64,000 nucleotides of DNA from JAEULH01 sp963805915 (GCA_963805915.1 CAWDWD010000012.1:62001-126000), one strand, 5' to 3'; positions 45,623-54,900 are shown, counted from the stretch's first letter. Notes: generated by a model not told the origin, from the letters alone. Translations and numbers: made by a program.

Positions 45623-46183
45623 CTAAGCGTCCTCGCCGCGCCACTTGATCGAACAGCCCATGCTCGCGTGCTGCTCGCGCGGGCCTTCACCGGTCTCGGC
45701 GATCAGGATCATGGCGTCGAACAGCTCGCGCGGCGCTCCAGCCGGGGCGGGGGCCATCCGCGAGGCGTCGAGCCGGCCGCGGTATTGCAACCGAAGCGCC
45801 GCGTTGAAGCCGAAGAACTCCGGCGTACATACCGCGCCGAAGCCTCTGGCGACGCCTTGTGTCTCGTCGATGACGTAGGGAAACGGAAAGTGATGCTCGT
45901 TGGCGAAAGCGATCATCGCCTTCGGCGCATCCTCGGGATAGCGCTCGTAGTCGTTGGGCATGATCGCGATGACGCCGATCCCCTTTTTTTGCAGATCGAA
46001 GGTGTCGCGCGCGATGCGATCGGCGACGGCGCGGACGTAGGGGCAGTGGTTGCAGATGAACATCACCACGGTGCCGTACGGCCCCTTGATGTCGGCCAGG
46101 GAAAACTCGTTGCCGTAGGCGTCCTTGAGCGTGAACATCGGCGGCTCCCAGCCGAAGTCGCACAGCGGCGTTGCCAAAGCCAT
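45623..46183 (-). CDS. Thioredoxin-like redoxin (AhpC/TSA fold)
   Basis: 186-aa thioredoxin-fold protein with a CxxC-type site FICNHCPYVRAV near residues 42-53. Conserved VIDETQGVARGFGAVCTPEFF follows. This matches cytoplasmic thioredoxin-family proteins whose electron partner is undefined. The ATG at 46183 follows GGGAGGG. Converges with the GMC operon. Confidence 0.85.
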   Translation of the reverse strand: MALATPLCDFGWEPPMFTLKDAYGNEFSLADIKGPYGTVVMFICNHCPYVRAVADRIARDTFDLQKKGIGVIAIMPNDYERYPEDAPKAMIAFANEHHFPFPYVIDETQGVARGFGAVCTPEFFGFNAALRLQYRGRLDASRMAPAPAGAPRELFDAMILIAETGEGPREQHASMGCSIKWRGEDA

Positions 46184-46235
46184 GTTGCATTTCCCTCCCA
46201 TTGCCGACGCGACCGCGCGCCGCACCAGTAGCGAG

Positions 46236-46343
46236 TCTAGATCAACATGCCTTCAAGTGGAAACACTTGAAGGCATAAAAGTTGATCGATTTCATAGCGA
46301 TCGAGCATCTTCTCTGCGCTCACGTGAGCGCAGGATGCTCTAG
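46236..46343. repeat. REP/MITE-like element with two strong hairpins
   Basis: Bounded by TCTAG at both ends. Hairpin 1: GATCAAC plus ATGCCTTCAAGTG (46247-46259), loop GAAA, CACTTGAAGGCAT (46264-46276), then GTTGATC. Hairpin 2: GAGCATC, perfect palindrome TGCGCTCACGTGAGCGCA (46315-46332), GATGCTC. The layout recalls intergenic palindromic elements of alphaproteobacteria with AAGTGGAAAC cores. The rest of 46184-46608 shows no gene. Confidence 0.8.
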
Positions 46344-46608
46344 CCGCACGCGGCCGCCATGACCACCAGGTTCGCCGGCCGGCTCGGGCGTTCCGTACGC
46401 GAATCCCGGGCTCGACCGGCATGTGCATGACCGCCGCCCTGGCCCGGCGCGGGGCCCGAGGGGCCGGAGTTGAGCCGAAGCCAAGCCCCGCCTTGTGAGC
46501 CGAGCGTATCTTCTTTATACAGCCTGCGGCCCCCTCCGGGGCACGCTTCCGCTTCTTTCGAGTGCGCGATCGGCGGCTTCGCGCGGCCGGGATCGATAAG
46601 GTGCGTGG

Positions 46609-48033
46609 ATGATTTTCAACAGCGAAGCTTTCATCATATTCGCGGCGGTGTTTTTCGCGCTGTACTTTGTGCTGCCGTACCGGCCGCAGATCCTGATGAC
46701 GTTGGCCGCGAGCTATTTCTTCTATGCTTGGTGGGACTGGCGGTTTCTCGCCCTGATCGCCGGGAGCACGGCGTTCAACTATATCGCCGGCATGTATGTC
46801 GCGCGCTCTCCATTGTCGGCGGCGGGACGCTGGCGGCTCGGCATCGCGGTGGCCGTCAATCTCATCGTCCTCGGATTTTTCAAGTACTATAACTTCTTTA
46901 TCGGCGGTTTCGCCGCCATGCTCGCCAATATCGGGCTGCAGGCACATGCCTCGACGCTGCAGATCATTCTGCCGATCGGCATTTCGTTCTATACCTTCCA
47001 CTCGCTCAGCTACATTATCGATATCTACCGCGGCAAGATCAAAGCCGAGCCGGATCCGACGGTTTTCGCCACCTACATTGCCCTGTGGCCGCAGTTGGTC
47101 GCCGGGCCGATCGTCCGCGCCTCGCGCCTGATCCCGCAGCTCAAGACCCGGAAGACCTTCGACTTCGCCCGCTTTCTTGTCGGCGCCGAGGCGGTCATCA
47201 TCGGCTTCTTCCTCAAGTGCGTTATCGCCGACAAGCTGGCGCCGATCGTCGACAACATCTTCGCCTCGCCGCAAGCCTTCAACGGCTTGAATGTCCTGAT
47301 CGGCGCGATCTTCTTCGGTTTCCAGATCTACGGCGACTTCTGCGGCTACTCGCTGATCGCCATCGGTCTCGCCCGAATCCTGGGACTGAACCTCGGCCGC
47401 AACTTCCGTCGGCCATATTTTGCCCGCAGCTTCAGCAACTTTTGGCAGCGCTGGCACATCTCGCTGTCGACCTGGCTGCGCGACTATCTCTACGTCCCGC
47501 TCGGCGGCAACAAAGGCGGCAAGGCCGCGACGTTCCGCAATCTCTCGGCGACCATGCTGCTGGGCGGGCTGTGGCATGGCGCGGCGTGGACCTTCGTCGT
47601 CTGGGGCGCCCTGCACGGCTTCTATCTGGTCATCCAGCGGCTGCTCTCGCCGGTGCACCGGCTGGTTGAAAAGCTGGGACGTGTCGCGACGGGGGGCCTC
47701 GTCGGGATCGAGATGTTCGCCGTGCTGGTCTGCGTGTTTGTCGCCTGGGTGTTTTTCCGCGCCCGGGATTTCGGCGAGGCGTCCCTCGTGTTCACCCAGA
47801 TCTTCAGCGGCGCCTACGACTTCACCGGCGTCCAGAACAAATTCCAGGTTGCGCTCGGCATTGCGCTTATTGCATTGCTGGTCGCAGCCGAGGCCTTCGC
47901 CGAGTTACCGGCGATCCGCCACAGGTTCAGGCGCGCGCGCGCGCTCAGGGTCGTCATGGCGATCTCGCTCATTTGCCTGCTCGGGCTGTTCGGCAGCTTC
48001 ACCGGCAGTCAGTTCATCTACTTCCAATTCTGA
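46609..48033 (+). CDS. MBOAT family O-acyltransferase (AlgI/DltB-like)
   Basis: 474-aa polytopic membrane acyltransferase. The conserved core WQRWHISLSTWLRDYLYVPL is near residues 280-299, and the catalytic His lies in GGLWHGAAWTFVVWG near residues 319-333. It probably acylates an exopolysaccharide or surface glycan using a cytosolic donor. It forms a two-gene unit with the next ORF. Confidence 0.92.
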   Translation: MIFNSEAFIIFAAVFFALYFVLPYRPQILMTLAASYFFYAWWDWRFLALIAGSTAFNYIAGMYVARSPLSAAGRWRLGIAVAVNLIVLGFFKYYNFFIGGFAAMLANIGLQAHASTLQIILPIGISFYTFHSLSYIIDIYRGKIKAEPDPTVFATYIALWPQLVAGPIVRASRLIPQLKTRKTFDFARFLVGAEAVIIGFFLKCVIADKLAPIVDNIFASPQAFNGLNVLIGAIFFGFQIYGDFCGYSLIAIGLARILGLNLGRNFRRPYFARSFSNFWQRWHISLSTWLRDYLYVPLGGNKGGKAATFRNLSATMLLGGLWHGAAWTFVVWGALHGFYLVIQRLLSPVHRLVEKLGRVATGGLVGIEMFAVLVCVFVAWVFFRARDFGEASLVFTQIFSGAYDFTGVQNKFQVALGIALIALLVAAEAFAELPAIRHRFRRARALRVVMAISLICLLGLFGSFTGSQFIYFQF

Positions 48034-48045
48034 TCGTTCAAGCGA

Positions 48046-48984
48046 ATGTGGAAAAAAGCAGCCTTCGCCATCGGCTTTATCGCGCTGCTGTTCGCGGCCG
48101 ATCGCGGCGCGTCCGCGATTCTGGGCAAGCTGATGATGCACAGCAATCTGCGCGTGTCGAAACTGTACGGCGGCCGCGTCGACGCCGACGTCGTGCTCAT
48201 CGGCAACAGCCGCGGCGTCCACCTCGCGGCGACCGAGGACTGGGCGAAAACGCTGTGCCGCTCGGTGTTCAATCTCAGCCTCAATGGCCTCGACGCCGCC
48301 ACCCAGGATGCTCTGTTGCGCGACCTGCTCGATCACAACCCTCCGCCGGAGGTCGCCGTCATCGAGATCTCCAACCTGTTCGCCGACAATTCCACGGCGG
48401 GCGAACTCAAGCCGTTCATCGGCGTCAGCGCGCGGCTGCGCGCGCTGGTCAAAGCCGAGTCCAACACCATCTTTCCGTGGTTGGACATCAGCCATCTCTA
48501 TCGCTTCAATACCGAATACCTGTTGCGCGGCCTGGTTTTCCTGCTCCGTTCGTCCGATCAGCGGCCCGAGCCGATGGCGACGATCACGCCCGCCATCATC
48601 GACACGTTCCTCGATCGCGACCAGCACTTCGACGTCAACGCGCGGAGCGTGCGGATCCTCGCCTCGACCCTTGAGGTCCTCAAGGCGCGCGGTGTTAAAC
48701 CGATCCTGCTGCTCGCGCCTTACCATCCCGCGACCTTCCGCAACCGCGACTGGCTTCCGGGCGCGCTGGCCCAGGTCAGGGCCGGACTGCCGGCGGATGT
48801 TCCGATCAACGACTGGTCGCAGGCGCTCGCCGACGATGCCGACGCGGATTTCTCCGACCCGTTGCACATGTCGCCGGCCGGCCGGCGCGCGCTCGCGGGC
48901 AAGATCGCCATGTCGCCGCTGGGCCGCGCCGCGTCGCAGTGTCCCACGGCCTTCGGCCAAAGTGGACATGGCCAGGGCGGTTGA
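48046..48984 (+). CDS. SGNH/AlgJ-like membrane-anchored acyltransferase partner
   Basis: 312-aa protein with an N-terminal signal anchor (AAFAIGFIALLFAADRGA). Its SGNH-type first block is VVLIGNSRGVHLAA (Ser in GNSRG) near residue 50. The last block is DFSDPLHMSPAGRRALA, with the Asp-x-x-His pair. Such proteins work with MBOAT partners to acylate extracytoplasmic polysaccharide. Substrate unknown. 12 bp after the MBOAT gene. Confidence 0.75.
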   Translation: MWKKAAFAIGFIALLFAADRGASAILGKLMMHSNLRVSKLYGGRVDADVVLIGNSRGVHLAATEDWAKTLCRSVFNLSLNGLDAATQDALLRDLLDHNPPPEVAVIEISNLFADNSTAGELKPFIGVSARLRALVKAESNTIFPWLDISHLYRFNTEYLLRGLVFLLRSSDQRPEPMATITPAIIDTFLDRDQHFDVNARSVRILASTLEVLKARGVKPILLLAPYHPATFRNRDWLPGALAQVRAGLPADVPINDWSQALADDADADFSDPLHMSPAGRRALAGKIAMSPLGRAASQCPTAFGQSGHGQGG

Positions 48985-49024
48985 AGCCAACGTGGCCGCG
49001 CGGATCTCGCCGCGCCAACCTTGC

Positions 49025-49200
49025 CTAATGCCGGCGCGAGGCTTGCCAGGCGATGAGCAGGAAGACGAGGCCGCTTAACCCGGCCAACGGCGCCCACCTA
49101 ATAACAAGGCGTCGCCGAGCCGGGTGCGAACCACCGGCGCATCAAGGATGAATGCCGCCACCTGGGGCACGGCGGTCACGGCGCGGACCGGTTCCCTCAC
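49025..49200 (-). pseudogene. Small membrane-peptide gene, possibly frameshifted
   Basis: GTG at 49200 follows AGGGAGG and begins 11 bp after the EamA stop. Frame 1 reads REPVRAVTAVPQVAAFILD to GDALLL and stops at 49075. The next frame continues RWAPLAGLSGLVFLLIAWQ to a TAG at 49027-49025, adding one transmembrane helix. A one-base indel near 49095 would join them into about 58 residues. No family recognised. Confidence 0.35.
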
Positions 49201-49210
49201 GCGGCCTCCC

Positions 49211-50200
49211 TTACACTGTCTCGCTTCGCGCCGTCGACGACAGGTACAGGCCGGCGACGATCAGGCTCATCCCGACGCCGTGGTAGGGGTGAATGCGCTC
49301 ACCGAGAACCACCACCGCGAAGATCGCCGCGAACACCGGCATCAGGTGAAGAAAGAGCCCGGCCTTGCTGGCGCCGACGCCGGCGATCCCGCGGTTCCAG
49401 CAGACGAAGGCGAGGACCGAGGCGGCGACGCCGACATAAGCGATGGCGGCCGTGGTGGCCAAGGTTGGGGTGAACCCGCCGCGGACGAGATAGTCCCAAA
49501 GCGCGCCCGGCGCGAGCACGGCGAGACCGATGACGACGACGCCCAGGAGCATGACCAACGGCGGCAGGTCGGCCGGGCGGCGGCGGACGAGCACCGAGTA
49601 AAGCGCCCACATCGGCACCGCCAGCGCGACCCAGAGGTCGCCCGCGGTGAACCGCAAACCCGCCGCGAGGTTCGGATCGCCGCGCAGGACGATCGCGGCG
49701 ACCCCGGCCGTTGAGACCGCGATACCGGCCAGCTGACGCCGGCTGACGCGCACCGCGTCGAGGCCGTAGGCGATCGCCGGGATCACCGCCGGGGTGGTCG
49801 CTATGATCAAGGCCGCGTTGATCGCCGTCGTCGTCCGTAGCCCCTGGTAGACCACGAACTGGAAGCCGATGACGCCCGTGGCGGAGAGGACCGCGAGCAG
49901 GCGCCACTCGCGGCGGACGACGGCCCGCGCCCGCCAGGTCGCGGCCCCGGCGAGCGGCAGCAATACCGCCGCCGCCACCAGCCATCGCCAGAAGGTCAGC
50001 GATACCGGCGAAATGTCGGCATGGATTGCCCGGCCGACGACAAAATTGCCGGCCCACAACAATGGCGGGACGACCAGAAGAAGATAGTAAAAGCGCGCCT
50101 TATCGTGGACGTGCGCTTGTTGCGCGGAATGCGTGGGCTCTTCGCCTTTCTTCACCCCACGGCGTTCGCGCGCCACGGCCGCATTCCTTAGGATTGCCAC
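49211..50200 (-). CDS. EamA/DMT-family transporter
   Basis: 329-aa ten-helix permease with two EamA repeats (first from YYLLLVVPPLLWAGNFVVG, second from GDLWVALAVPMWALYSVLV). Conserved ends include MPVFAAIFAVVVLGERIHPY. Exports a small metabolite; substrate not predictable. The first ~35 residues are hydrophilic and the true start may be internal. Confidence 0.88.
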   Translation of the reverse strand: MAILRNAAVARERRGVKKGEEPTHSAQQAHVHDKARFYYLLLVVPPLLWAGNFVVGRAIHADISPVSLTFWRWLVAAAVLLPLAGAATWRARAVVRREWRLLAVLSATGVIGFQFVVYQGLRTTTAINAALIIATTPAVIPAIAYGLDAVRVSRRQLAGIAVSTAGVAAIVLRGDPNLAAGLRFTAGDLWVALAVPMWALYSVLVRRRPADLPPLVMLLGVVVIGLAVLAPGALWDYLVRGGFTPTLATTAAIAYVGVAASVLAFVCWNRGIAGVGASKAGLFLHLMPVFAAIFAVVVLGERIHPYHGVGMSLIVAGLYLSSTARSETV

Positions 50201-50245
50201 ATGTTCACCCTTGACGCCGCGGATAAGCCGCTCAAGGGCAGATAA

Positions 50246-50320
50246 TGCACCACCGACGCGATCATCTGCATCACCTCAAGCGCCATTTGCGGCACCGACC
50301 TGCACACCGTGAAAACGGCG
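50246..50320 (+). pseudogene. N-terminal scrap of a zinc-type alcohol dehydrogenase
   Basis: One frame reads TTDAIICITSSAICGTDLHT, the conserved first catalytic-Cys segment (AICGxDLH) of MDR formaldehyde/alcohol dehydrogenases. The rest of the gene is absent. It sits in a GC-rich repeat region between the EamA and hemerythrin genes. Confidence 0.5.
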
Positions 50321-50390
50321 GCTTTCATGCAGGTCCTTCCAGGTGGGGCGTCTTGGCGAGAGGGGGGCGAGAGGGGCGGGCGAGAGAGGG

Positions 50391-50414
50391 GCGAGCCGGC
50401 CCGCGAGCCGGCCC
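50391..50414. repeat. 12-bp tandem duplication in GC-rich repetitive region
   Basis: Two copies of GCGAGCCGGCCC. Just upstream (50354-50390) are three to four imperfect copies of GCGAGAGGGG. Non-coding, beyond the hemerythrin stop. Confidence 0.75.
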
Positions 50415-50445
50415 GCGCGGATAGCCTCAGTGGTGAACCATGCGC

Positions 50446-50889
50446 TCAGGCCGCCGCCTGTTCCTTCTTTTTGGCATACTGCGCGCCCATCTTCTCGGCT
50501 TCGGCGTCTTCAATCTTTTTGCGCGATTGCGGAAACAGCTTGGTTTCTTCGTCCTTGATGTGATGGTCGAGCGCGTCGGCAAGCTCCTCGATGGTCTTCA
50601 TCCACTCCGCCGTGGTGCTCTTCAGCGACGAAAGCTTCTCCAGCATCTCCTTGGCCTCGGCGTGCTCTTCGAGGTCGTCCTTGATCTCGTCGACCATCCC
50701 GGTCGCCTTGCGCGCCTTGGGATAGAACACCTTCTCTTCGAACTCGGTGTGCACCTCGAGATCGGCATTGACTTCGGCGAACAGCCGGTCGCGGGTCTTT
50801 TCGGCGCTATGTCCGGTCTCTTTGATTTCGGCCAGCAGCTTCTTGACCTTGGCGTGGTCGGTCTCGAGCAGATCGTGGATGTTGGGCAT
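50446..50889 (-). CDS. Hemerythrin HHE-domain protein
   Basis: 147-aa four-helix protein with the di-iron ligand pattern: LLETDHAKV, VHTEFEEKVFYPKA, EEHAEAKEML and LDHHIKDEETKLFPQ. Binds O2, NO or iron; probably a stress or sensing protein in the cytosol. Start at 50889 follows GGAGAAC. C-terminus is Lys/Ala-rich. Confidence 0.9.
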   Translation of the reverse strand: MPNIHDLLETDHAKVKKLLAEIKETGHSAEKTRDRLFAEVNADLEVHTEFEEKVFYPKARKATGMVDEIKDDLEEHAEAKEMLEKLSSLKSTTAEWMKTIEELADALDHHIKDEETKLFPQSRKKIEDAEAEKMGAQYAKKKEQAAA

Positions 50890-51045
50890 CGGAAGTTCTC
50901 CAGGGCCGGTTATAATGATCGCGCCAACAACGTGTGCGCAGGGGCCCGGTTCCCCAAGGGAGTCCCGCCATTGACAGTGAGGCGACAAGGCGCGGGTTCA
51001 CCCGTTAGTCTCAACAGAGACTGTTCAATCTCGGGGAGAAAGGCG

Positions 51046-51414
51046 GTGGCGGAGAAAAGACTACTGGTCTGCGATGACGAGGCCGCCGTCGGGCGTCTGG
51101 TGCGCAACGCGACCGTCCCGCGCGGCTATGAAGTCATGTTGACGACCAGCGGCGAGGAGCTGATGCGCGTTCACGACGAGTTCAAGCCGAACGTGATCCT
51201 TCTCGACATGGTCATGCCCGGCCTGGATGGTAACGAGGTTATCATGTGGCTCGCCAGCCATGGCTGCACCGCGCGCTTGATCATCATGACCGGCTACCAC
51301 CCCGAGTACGCCGACCACGCCAGGATACTCGCCCAGTACAAGGGCATCGGCTCGACGACGACGTTGCACAAGCCGTTCGCGCTGAAGGATCTGCTGTCGG
51401 CGTTGGACGGCTGA
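51046..51414 (+). CDS. Single-domain response regulator
   Basis: 122-aa CheY-like receiver. Acidic pocket LLVCDDEAAVGR, phospho-acceptor Asp in VILLDMVMPGLDGN and conserved Lys in LHKPFALKDLL. GTG start after GGGGAGAAAGG. No output domain. Two bp before the hybrid kinase gene, so they form a phosphorelay unit. Confidence 0.92.
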   Translation: MAEKRLLVCDDEAAVGRLVRNATVPRGYEVMLTTSGEELMRVHDEFKPNVILLDMVMPGLDGNEVIMWLASHGCTARLIIMTGYHPEYADHARILAQYKGIGSTTTLHKPFALKDLLSALDG

Positions 51415-51416
51415 GC

Positions 51417-54400
51417 ATGAGGCCTCGCTTCGAGCGCAAACCGGTCGTTCTCCTGGTTGCGACCATGCTGTGCGTTGCCGTGGTCATCGCGGCCAGCGCG
51501 ATCTACATCAGCTATCGCGGCGGCATGGAGCGCGAGCGCATCCGGCTGCGGGACGTGGTTCAGGCCCAAGCCCGTATGCTCGAGTCCATGGTCGGTTTCA
51601 ATCGGGCCTATTCGAGCTATCCGGAAGGTCCCGAGGCCGCGGCCCTGCGCCAGTTCACCGACAACCAGCGCCTCTCGGCCAGCCGTGACAGCGCCGCCAG
51701 CAGCGAGCTTACGCTGGCGCGGCGTGAAGGCGAGACCATCGTCTATCTGGTTCGGCGCGGTGCAAGGAACGACGGCGATGCGCCCCTCTCGCTTCCCGCC
51801 GGCGCCATGCTTGACGCGCCGATGCGCGCGGCGCTCGATGGGCGATCGGGCACGATGATCGGCGAGGACTACGCCGGAACCCTCGTCCTCGCCGCCTACG
51901 AGCCGGTGGCGATGATGAACCTCGGCCTCGTCGCCAAGGTCGATGTCGCCGAGGTCCGCGCCCGCTTTACCCGCGCGGCCATGCCGCTTTTTGGGATTGG
52001 CCTGGTCACCGTGCTCGCCGCGTCCGGGCTTTTCTATGTGATCAGCCGACCGCTGCGCAAACAGCGGCGCAACGCCGACGCGCGGCTGCGCGGCCTGTTC
52101 GAGCACATGAAGAGCGGCGCGGCGGTGTTCGAGGCATTGCCGGACGGCAGCGATTTCATTTTTAGCGACCTCAATCGCCGGGCCGAGGAGCTTGCCCATG
52201 TCGATCGCGAGACGACCATCGGCAGACGGCTGAGCGAGGCCTTCCCCGGAGCCGAGAAATTCGGCCTCCTCGAAGCGCTCAGGGATGTCTGGAAAGCCGG
52301 CGGAACGAAGGACCTGCCGGCCCGGCTGTATCGCGACGAGCGGTTCGAAGGGTGGCGCGATACCCACGTCTACCGGCTCCCCGGCGGCGAGCTTGTCACG
52401 TTGTTCGACGACATCAGCGCCGAGAAGCAGGCGCAGCAGGCGCTGGCGGAAAGCGAGGCTCGGTTCCGCGGCACCTTCGAGAACGCCGCCGTCGGCATCG
52501 CCCATGTCGGCTTCGACGGATCATGGCTCAGGGTCAACGAGCGGTTGTGCGAAATCGTCGGTTATGGCCGCGACGAACTGGTTGGGAAGACCTTCCAGGA
52601 CATCACCCATCCGGATGATCTGCGAGCGGACCTCGATCAGTTCGAGTCGCTGATGCGCGGCGACATCCGCTCCTACGTCATGGAGAAGCGCTATATCCGC
52701 AAAGAAGGCGATGTCGTTTGGGTCAACCTGACCACGGCGCTTCAGCGCGACGAGATCGGGCGGCCGATGTATTGCATTTCGGTCGTGCGCGACATCGGTC
52801 AACGCAAGCTCGCCGAGCGTACCCTGAGCGAGAATGAAACGCGGATGCGCGCCCTGCTCGACGCCAGCGTCGACGAGATCTTGCTGTCATCGACCGAGGG
52901 CCGCGTTCTCGCCATCAACAAGGCCGCCGAGTTGCGCCTCGCGAAACGGCTGAAAGGCGACAGTCCGCTCGGCGCCGATCTCGCCCGAATACTGCCGGCC
53001 GACCTGGCCAAGACGAGACTGGCGGTCATTCGCGAGGTCGCCGCGTCCGGCGAGCCCGCGCACATGGACGTCGCGATTCGTGGCCGTTGGTTCGAGTTCT
53101 GGTTCTATCCGGTGCGTCACCCGAACCAGCCGATCACCGAGGTCGCCGTCCATGCCCGCGACATCACCGACCGCAAGCGGGCCGAGGCCGACCTGCGGCG
53201 GCTCTATCAGGCAATTCAGCAAAGCCCGTCTTCGGTCGTCGTCACCGACGTCGACGCCAATATCGTTTACGTCAATCCAAGGTTCTGCGAGGTCACCGGC
53301 TACAGCCGCGACGAGGTGATCGGCAAGAACCCTCGCATTCTCAAGTCCGATCTAACCGATCCGGCGGAGTACAAGGAGCTGTGGCGGACAATCACGAGCG
53401 GTCAGGTCTGGCGGGGCGAGTTTTATAACAAGAAGAAAAACGGCGAGCGTCTGCGCGAGATCGCGTCGATCGCGCCGGTCAAGGGCGAGGACGGCCGGAT
53501 CATTAATTTTGTCGCGGTGAAGGAGGATGTGACCGAGTGGCGGGCGGTCGAAGATCAGTTGCGCCAGTCGCAGAAGATGCAGGCGATCGGTCAGCTCACC
53601 GGCGGCATTGCCCACGATTTCAACAATCTGCTGACCATCATCGGCGGGAACCTTCAGCTTCTCGAGATGGATCTCGGCGGCGACGGCGAGCATGGCACGC
53701 TCATCAGCGACGCGTTGTGGGCGACCACCCGGGCCGGTGAATTGACCCACCGCCTGCTCGCGTTCGCCCGGATGCAGCCGCTTCGCCCCACCATCTTGAA
53801 CCTCAACGACATTGTCGGCGGCCTGACCGAACTGCTGCGCCGGACCCTCGGCGCCAGCATCGATGTCGTCGAGGAGCTCGATCCCGATATCGCCAGCGTG
53901 ATCGCCGATGCCGGCGAACTGGAGCGCGCGCTGGTCAATCTCGCCATCAACGCCCGCGACGCCATGGCCGACGGCGGCGCGCTGACGGTGCAGACCCGCA
54001 ACGCCGTTCTCGACGCCGACTACGTCGAACTCAATCCCGATGTCGAGGCCGGCGACTATGTCATGCTCGCGGTCAGCGATACCGGCACGGGTATTCCGGC
54101 GGACATGCTCGGGCGCATCTTCGAGCCGTTTTTCACCACCAAGGGAGTCGGCCGAGGGAGCGGGCTGGGCCTGAGCATGGTCTACGGCTTTCTCAAGCAG
54201 TCGGGCGGCCACGTCAGCGTCTACAGCGAGGTCGGCTCGGGAACCACTTTCAAGCTGTTCTTCCCGCAAGCCGCAATGGCCGATATCGACGCCGCGGCGG
54301 ATACCGCGGCCGTCGAGGATGGCGGTTTTTCGGGAGCGGGCAAGATCGCGCTGGTTGTCGAGGACGAAGAGCGGCTGCGCCGGGTCGCGGTACGCCTGCT

Positions 54401-54725
54401 CAGGGACACGGGCTTTGTCGTTCTCGATGCCGGCGACGGTAACGAGGCCATGCGCCTTGCCCAGGCGGCAGGCCGGATCGATTTGTTGTTTACCGACGTG
54501 GAGCTGCCCGGCGGCATGAACGGCATTGCCATCGCCAAGGGTGTCACGATGCAGCATCGCGAGGTCAAGGTGTTGTACACCACCGGTTATTCCGCCGGCC
54601 TCGGCGCCAGGAACGGCCGGCTTCCGGCGGACGCCAAATTCATCGCCAAACCCTACGCCCGCCAGGAGTTGACCCGTCAGCTCCTGGCGCTTTTCGCCGA
54701 TGGGACTCAGGGCGCCGACGCCTGA
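51417..54725 (+). CDS. Hybrid sensor histidine kinase with multiple PAS domains
   Basis: 1102 aa. N-terminal helix (VVLLVATMLCVAVVIAAS), a ~140-residue periplasmic domain and a second helix (LFGIGLVTVLAASGLFYVIS) near residues 185-204. Four PAS-like domains follow (landmarks TIGRRLSEAFPG, IVGYGRDELVGKTFQDITHP, LLDASVDEILLSS, VTGYSRDEVIGKNPRIL). HisKA is GQLTGGIAHDFNNLLTIIGG (phospho-His). The ATPase lobe has NLAINARDAM, DTGTGI and GSGLGLSMVYGF. C-terminal receiver LVVEDEERLR with Asp in LLFTDVELPGG. The ligand is unknown. Frame overlaps the regulator upstream, but the ATG at 51417 is the natural start. Confidence 0.93.
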   Translation: MRPRFERKPVVLLVATMLCVAVVIAASAIYISYRGGMERERIRLRDVVQAQARMLESMVGFNRAYSSYPEGPEAAALRQFTDNQRLSASRDSAASSELTLARREGETIVYLVRRGARNDGDAPLSLPAGAMLDAPMRAALDGRSGTMIGEDYAGTLVLAAYEPVAMMNLGLVAKVDVAEVRARFTRAAMPLFGIGLVTVLAASGLFYVISRPLRKQRRNADARLRGLFEHMKSGAAVFEALPDGSDFIFSDLNRRAEELAHVDRETTIGRRLSEAFPGAEKFGLLEALRDVWKAGGTKDLPARLYRDERFEGWRDTHVYRLPGGELVTLFDDISAEKQAQQALAESEARFRGTFENAAVGIAHVGFDGSWLRVNERLCEIVGYGRDELVGKTFQDITHPDDLRADLDQFESLMRGDIRSYVMEKRYIRKEGDVVWVNLTTALQRDEIGRPMYCISVVRDIGQRKLAERTLSENETRMRALLDASVDEILLSSTEGRVLAINKAAELRLAKRLKGDSPLGADLARILPADLAKTRLAVIREVAASGEPAHMDVAIRGRWFEFWFYPVRHPNQPITEVAVHARDITDRKRAEADLRRLYQAIQQSPSSVVVTDVDANIVYVNPRFCEVTGYSRDEVIGKNPRILKSDLTDPAEYKELWRTITSGQVWRGEFYNKKKNGERLREIASIAPVKGEDGRIINFVAVKEDVTEWRAVEDQLRQSQKMQAIGQLTGGIAHDFNNLLTIIGGNLQLLEMDLGGDGEHGTLISDALWATTRAGELTHRLLAFARMQPLRPTILNLNDIVGGLTELLRRTLGASIDVVEELDPDIASVIADAGELERALVNLAINARDAMADGGALTVQTRNAVLDADYVELNPDVEAGDYVMLAVSDTGTGIPADMLGRIFEPFFTTKGVGRGSGLGLSMVYGFLKQSGGHVSVYSEVGSGTTFKLFFPQAAMADIDAAADTAAVEDGGFSGAGKIALVVEDEERLRRVAVRLLRDTGFVVLDAGDGNEAMRLAQAAGRIDLLFTDVELPGGMNGIAIAKGVTMQHREVKVLYTTGYSAGLGARNGRLPADAKFIAKPYARQELTRQLLALFADGTQGADA

Positions 54726-54777
54726 GCAGGTCTGGTCCGTAGCCCGCGAGAGCGCCGCGCGACCACTTCTCCTCGGA

Positions 54778-54900
54778 CTACTTCTCCTCGTTGTCGAGGC
54801 GCTCGATGTCGCGCCGCGCGAGCTCGTCTGCGATCAACGGCACGGCCTCGACGGCGAGCCAGACCGTGAGGATGAGAACATTGGCGATGGCGAGGGTCAT
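54778..54900 (-). CDS. 40-aa small membrane protein
   Basis: Encodes MTLAIANVLILTVWLAVEAV followed by a charged tail ending ERLDNEEK. One transmembrane helix plus cytosolic charged end. ATG preceded by AAGGTAA at good spacing. Antisense-convergent to the kinase gene. No family known. Confidence 0.5.
   Translation of the reverse strand: MTLAIANVLILTVWLAVEAVPLIADELARRDIERLDNEEK

Noticed and set aside
51246..51416. N-terminal extension of the hybrid kinase
   Set aside because: The frame is open upstream, but it overlaps the response-regulator gene and adds Arg/Pro-rich residues; the ATG at 51417 directly precedes the membrane helix.
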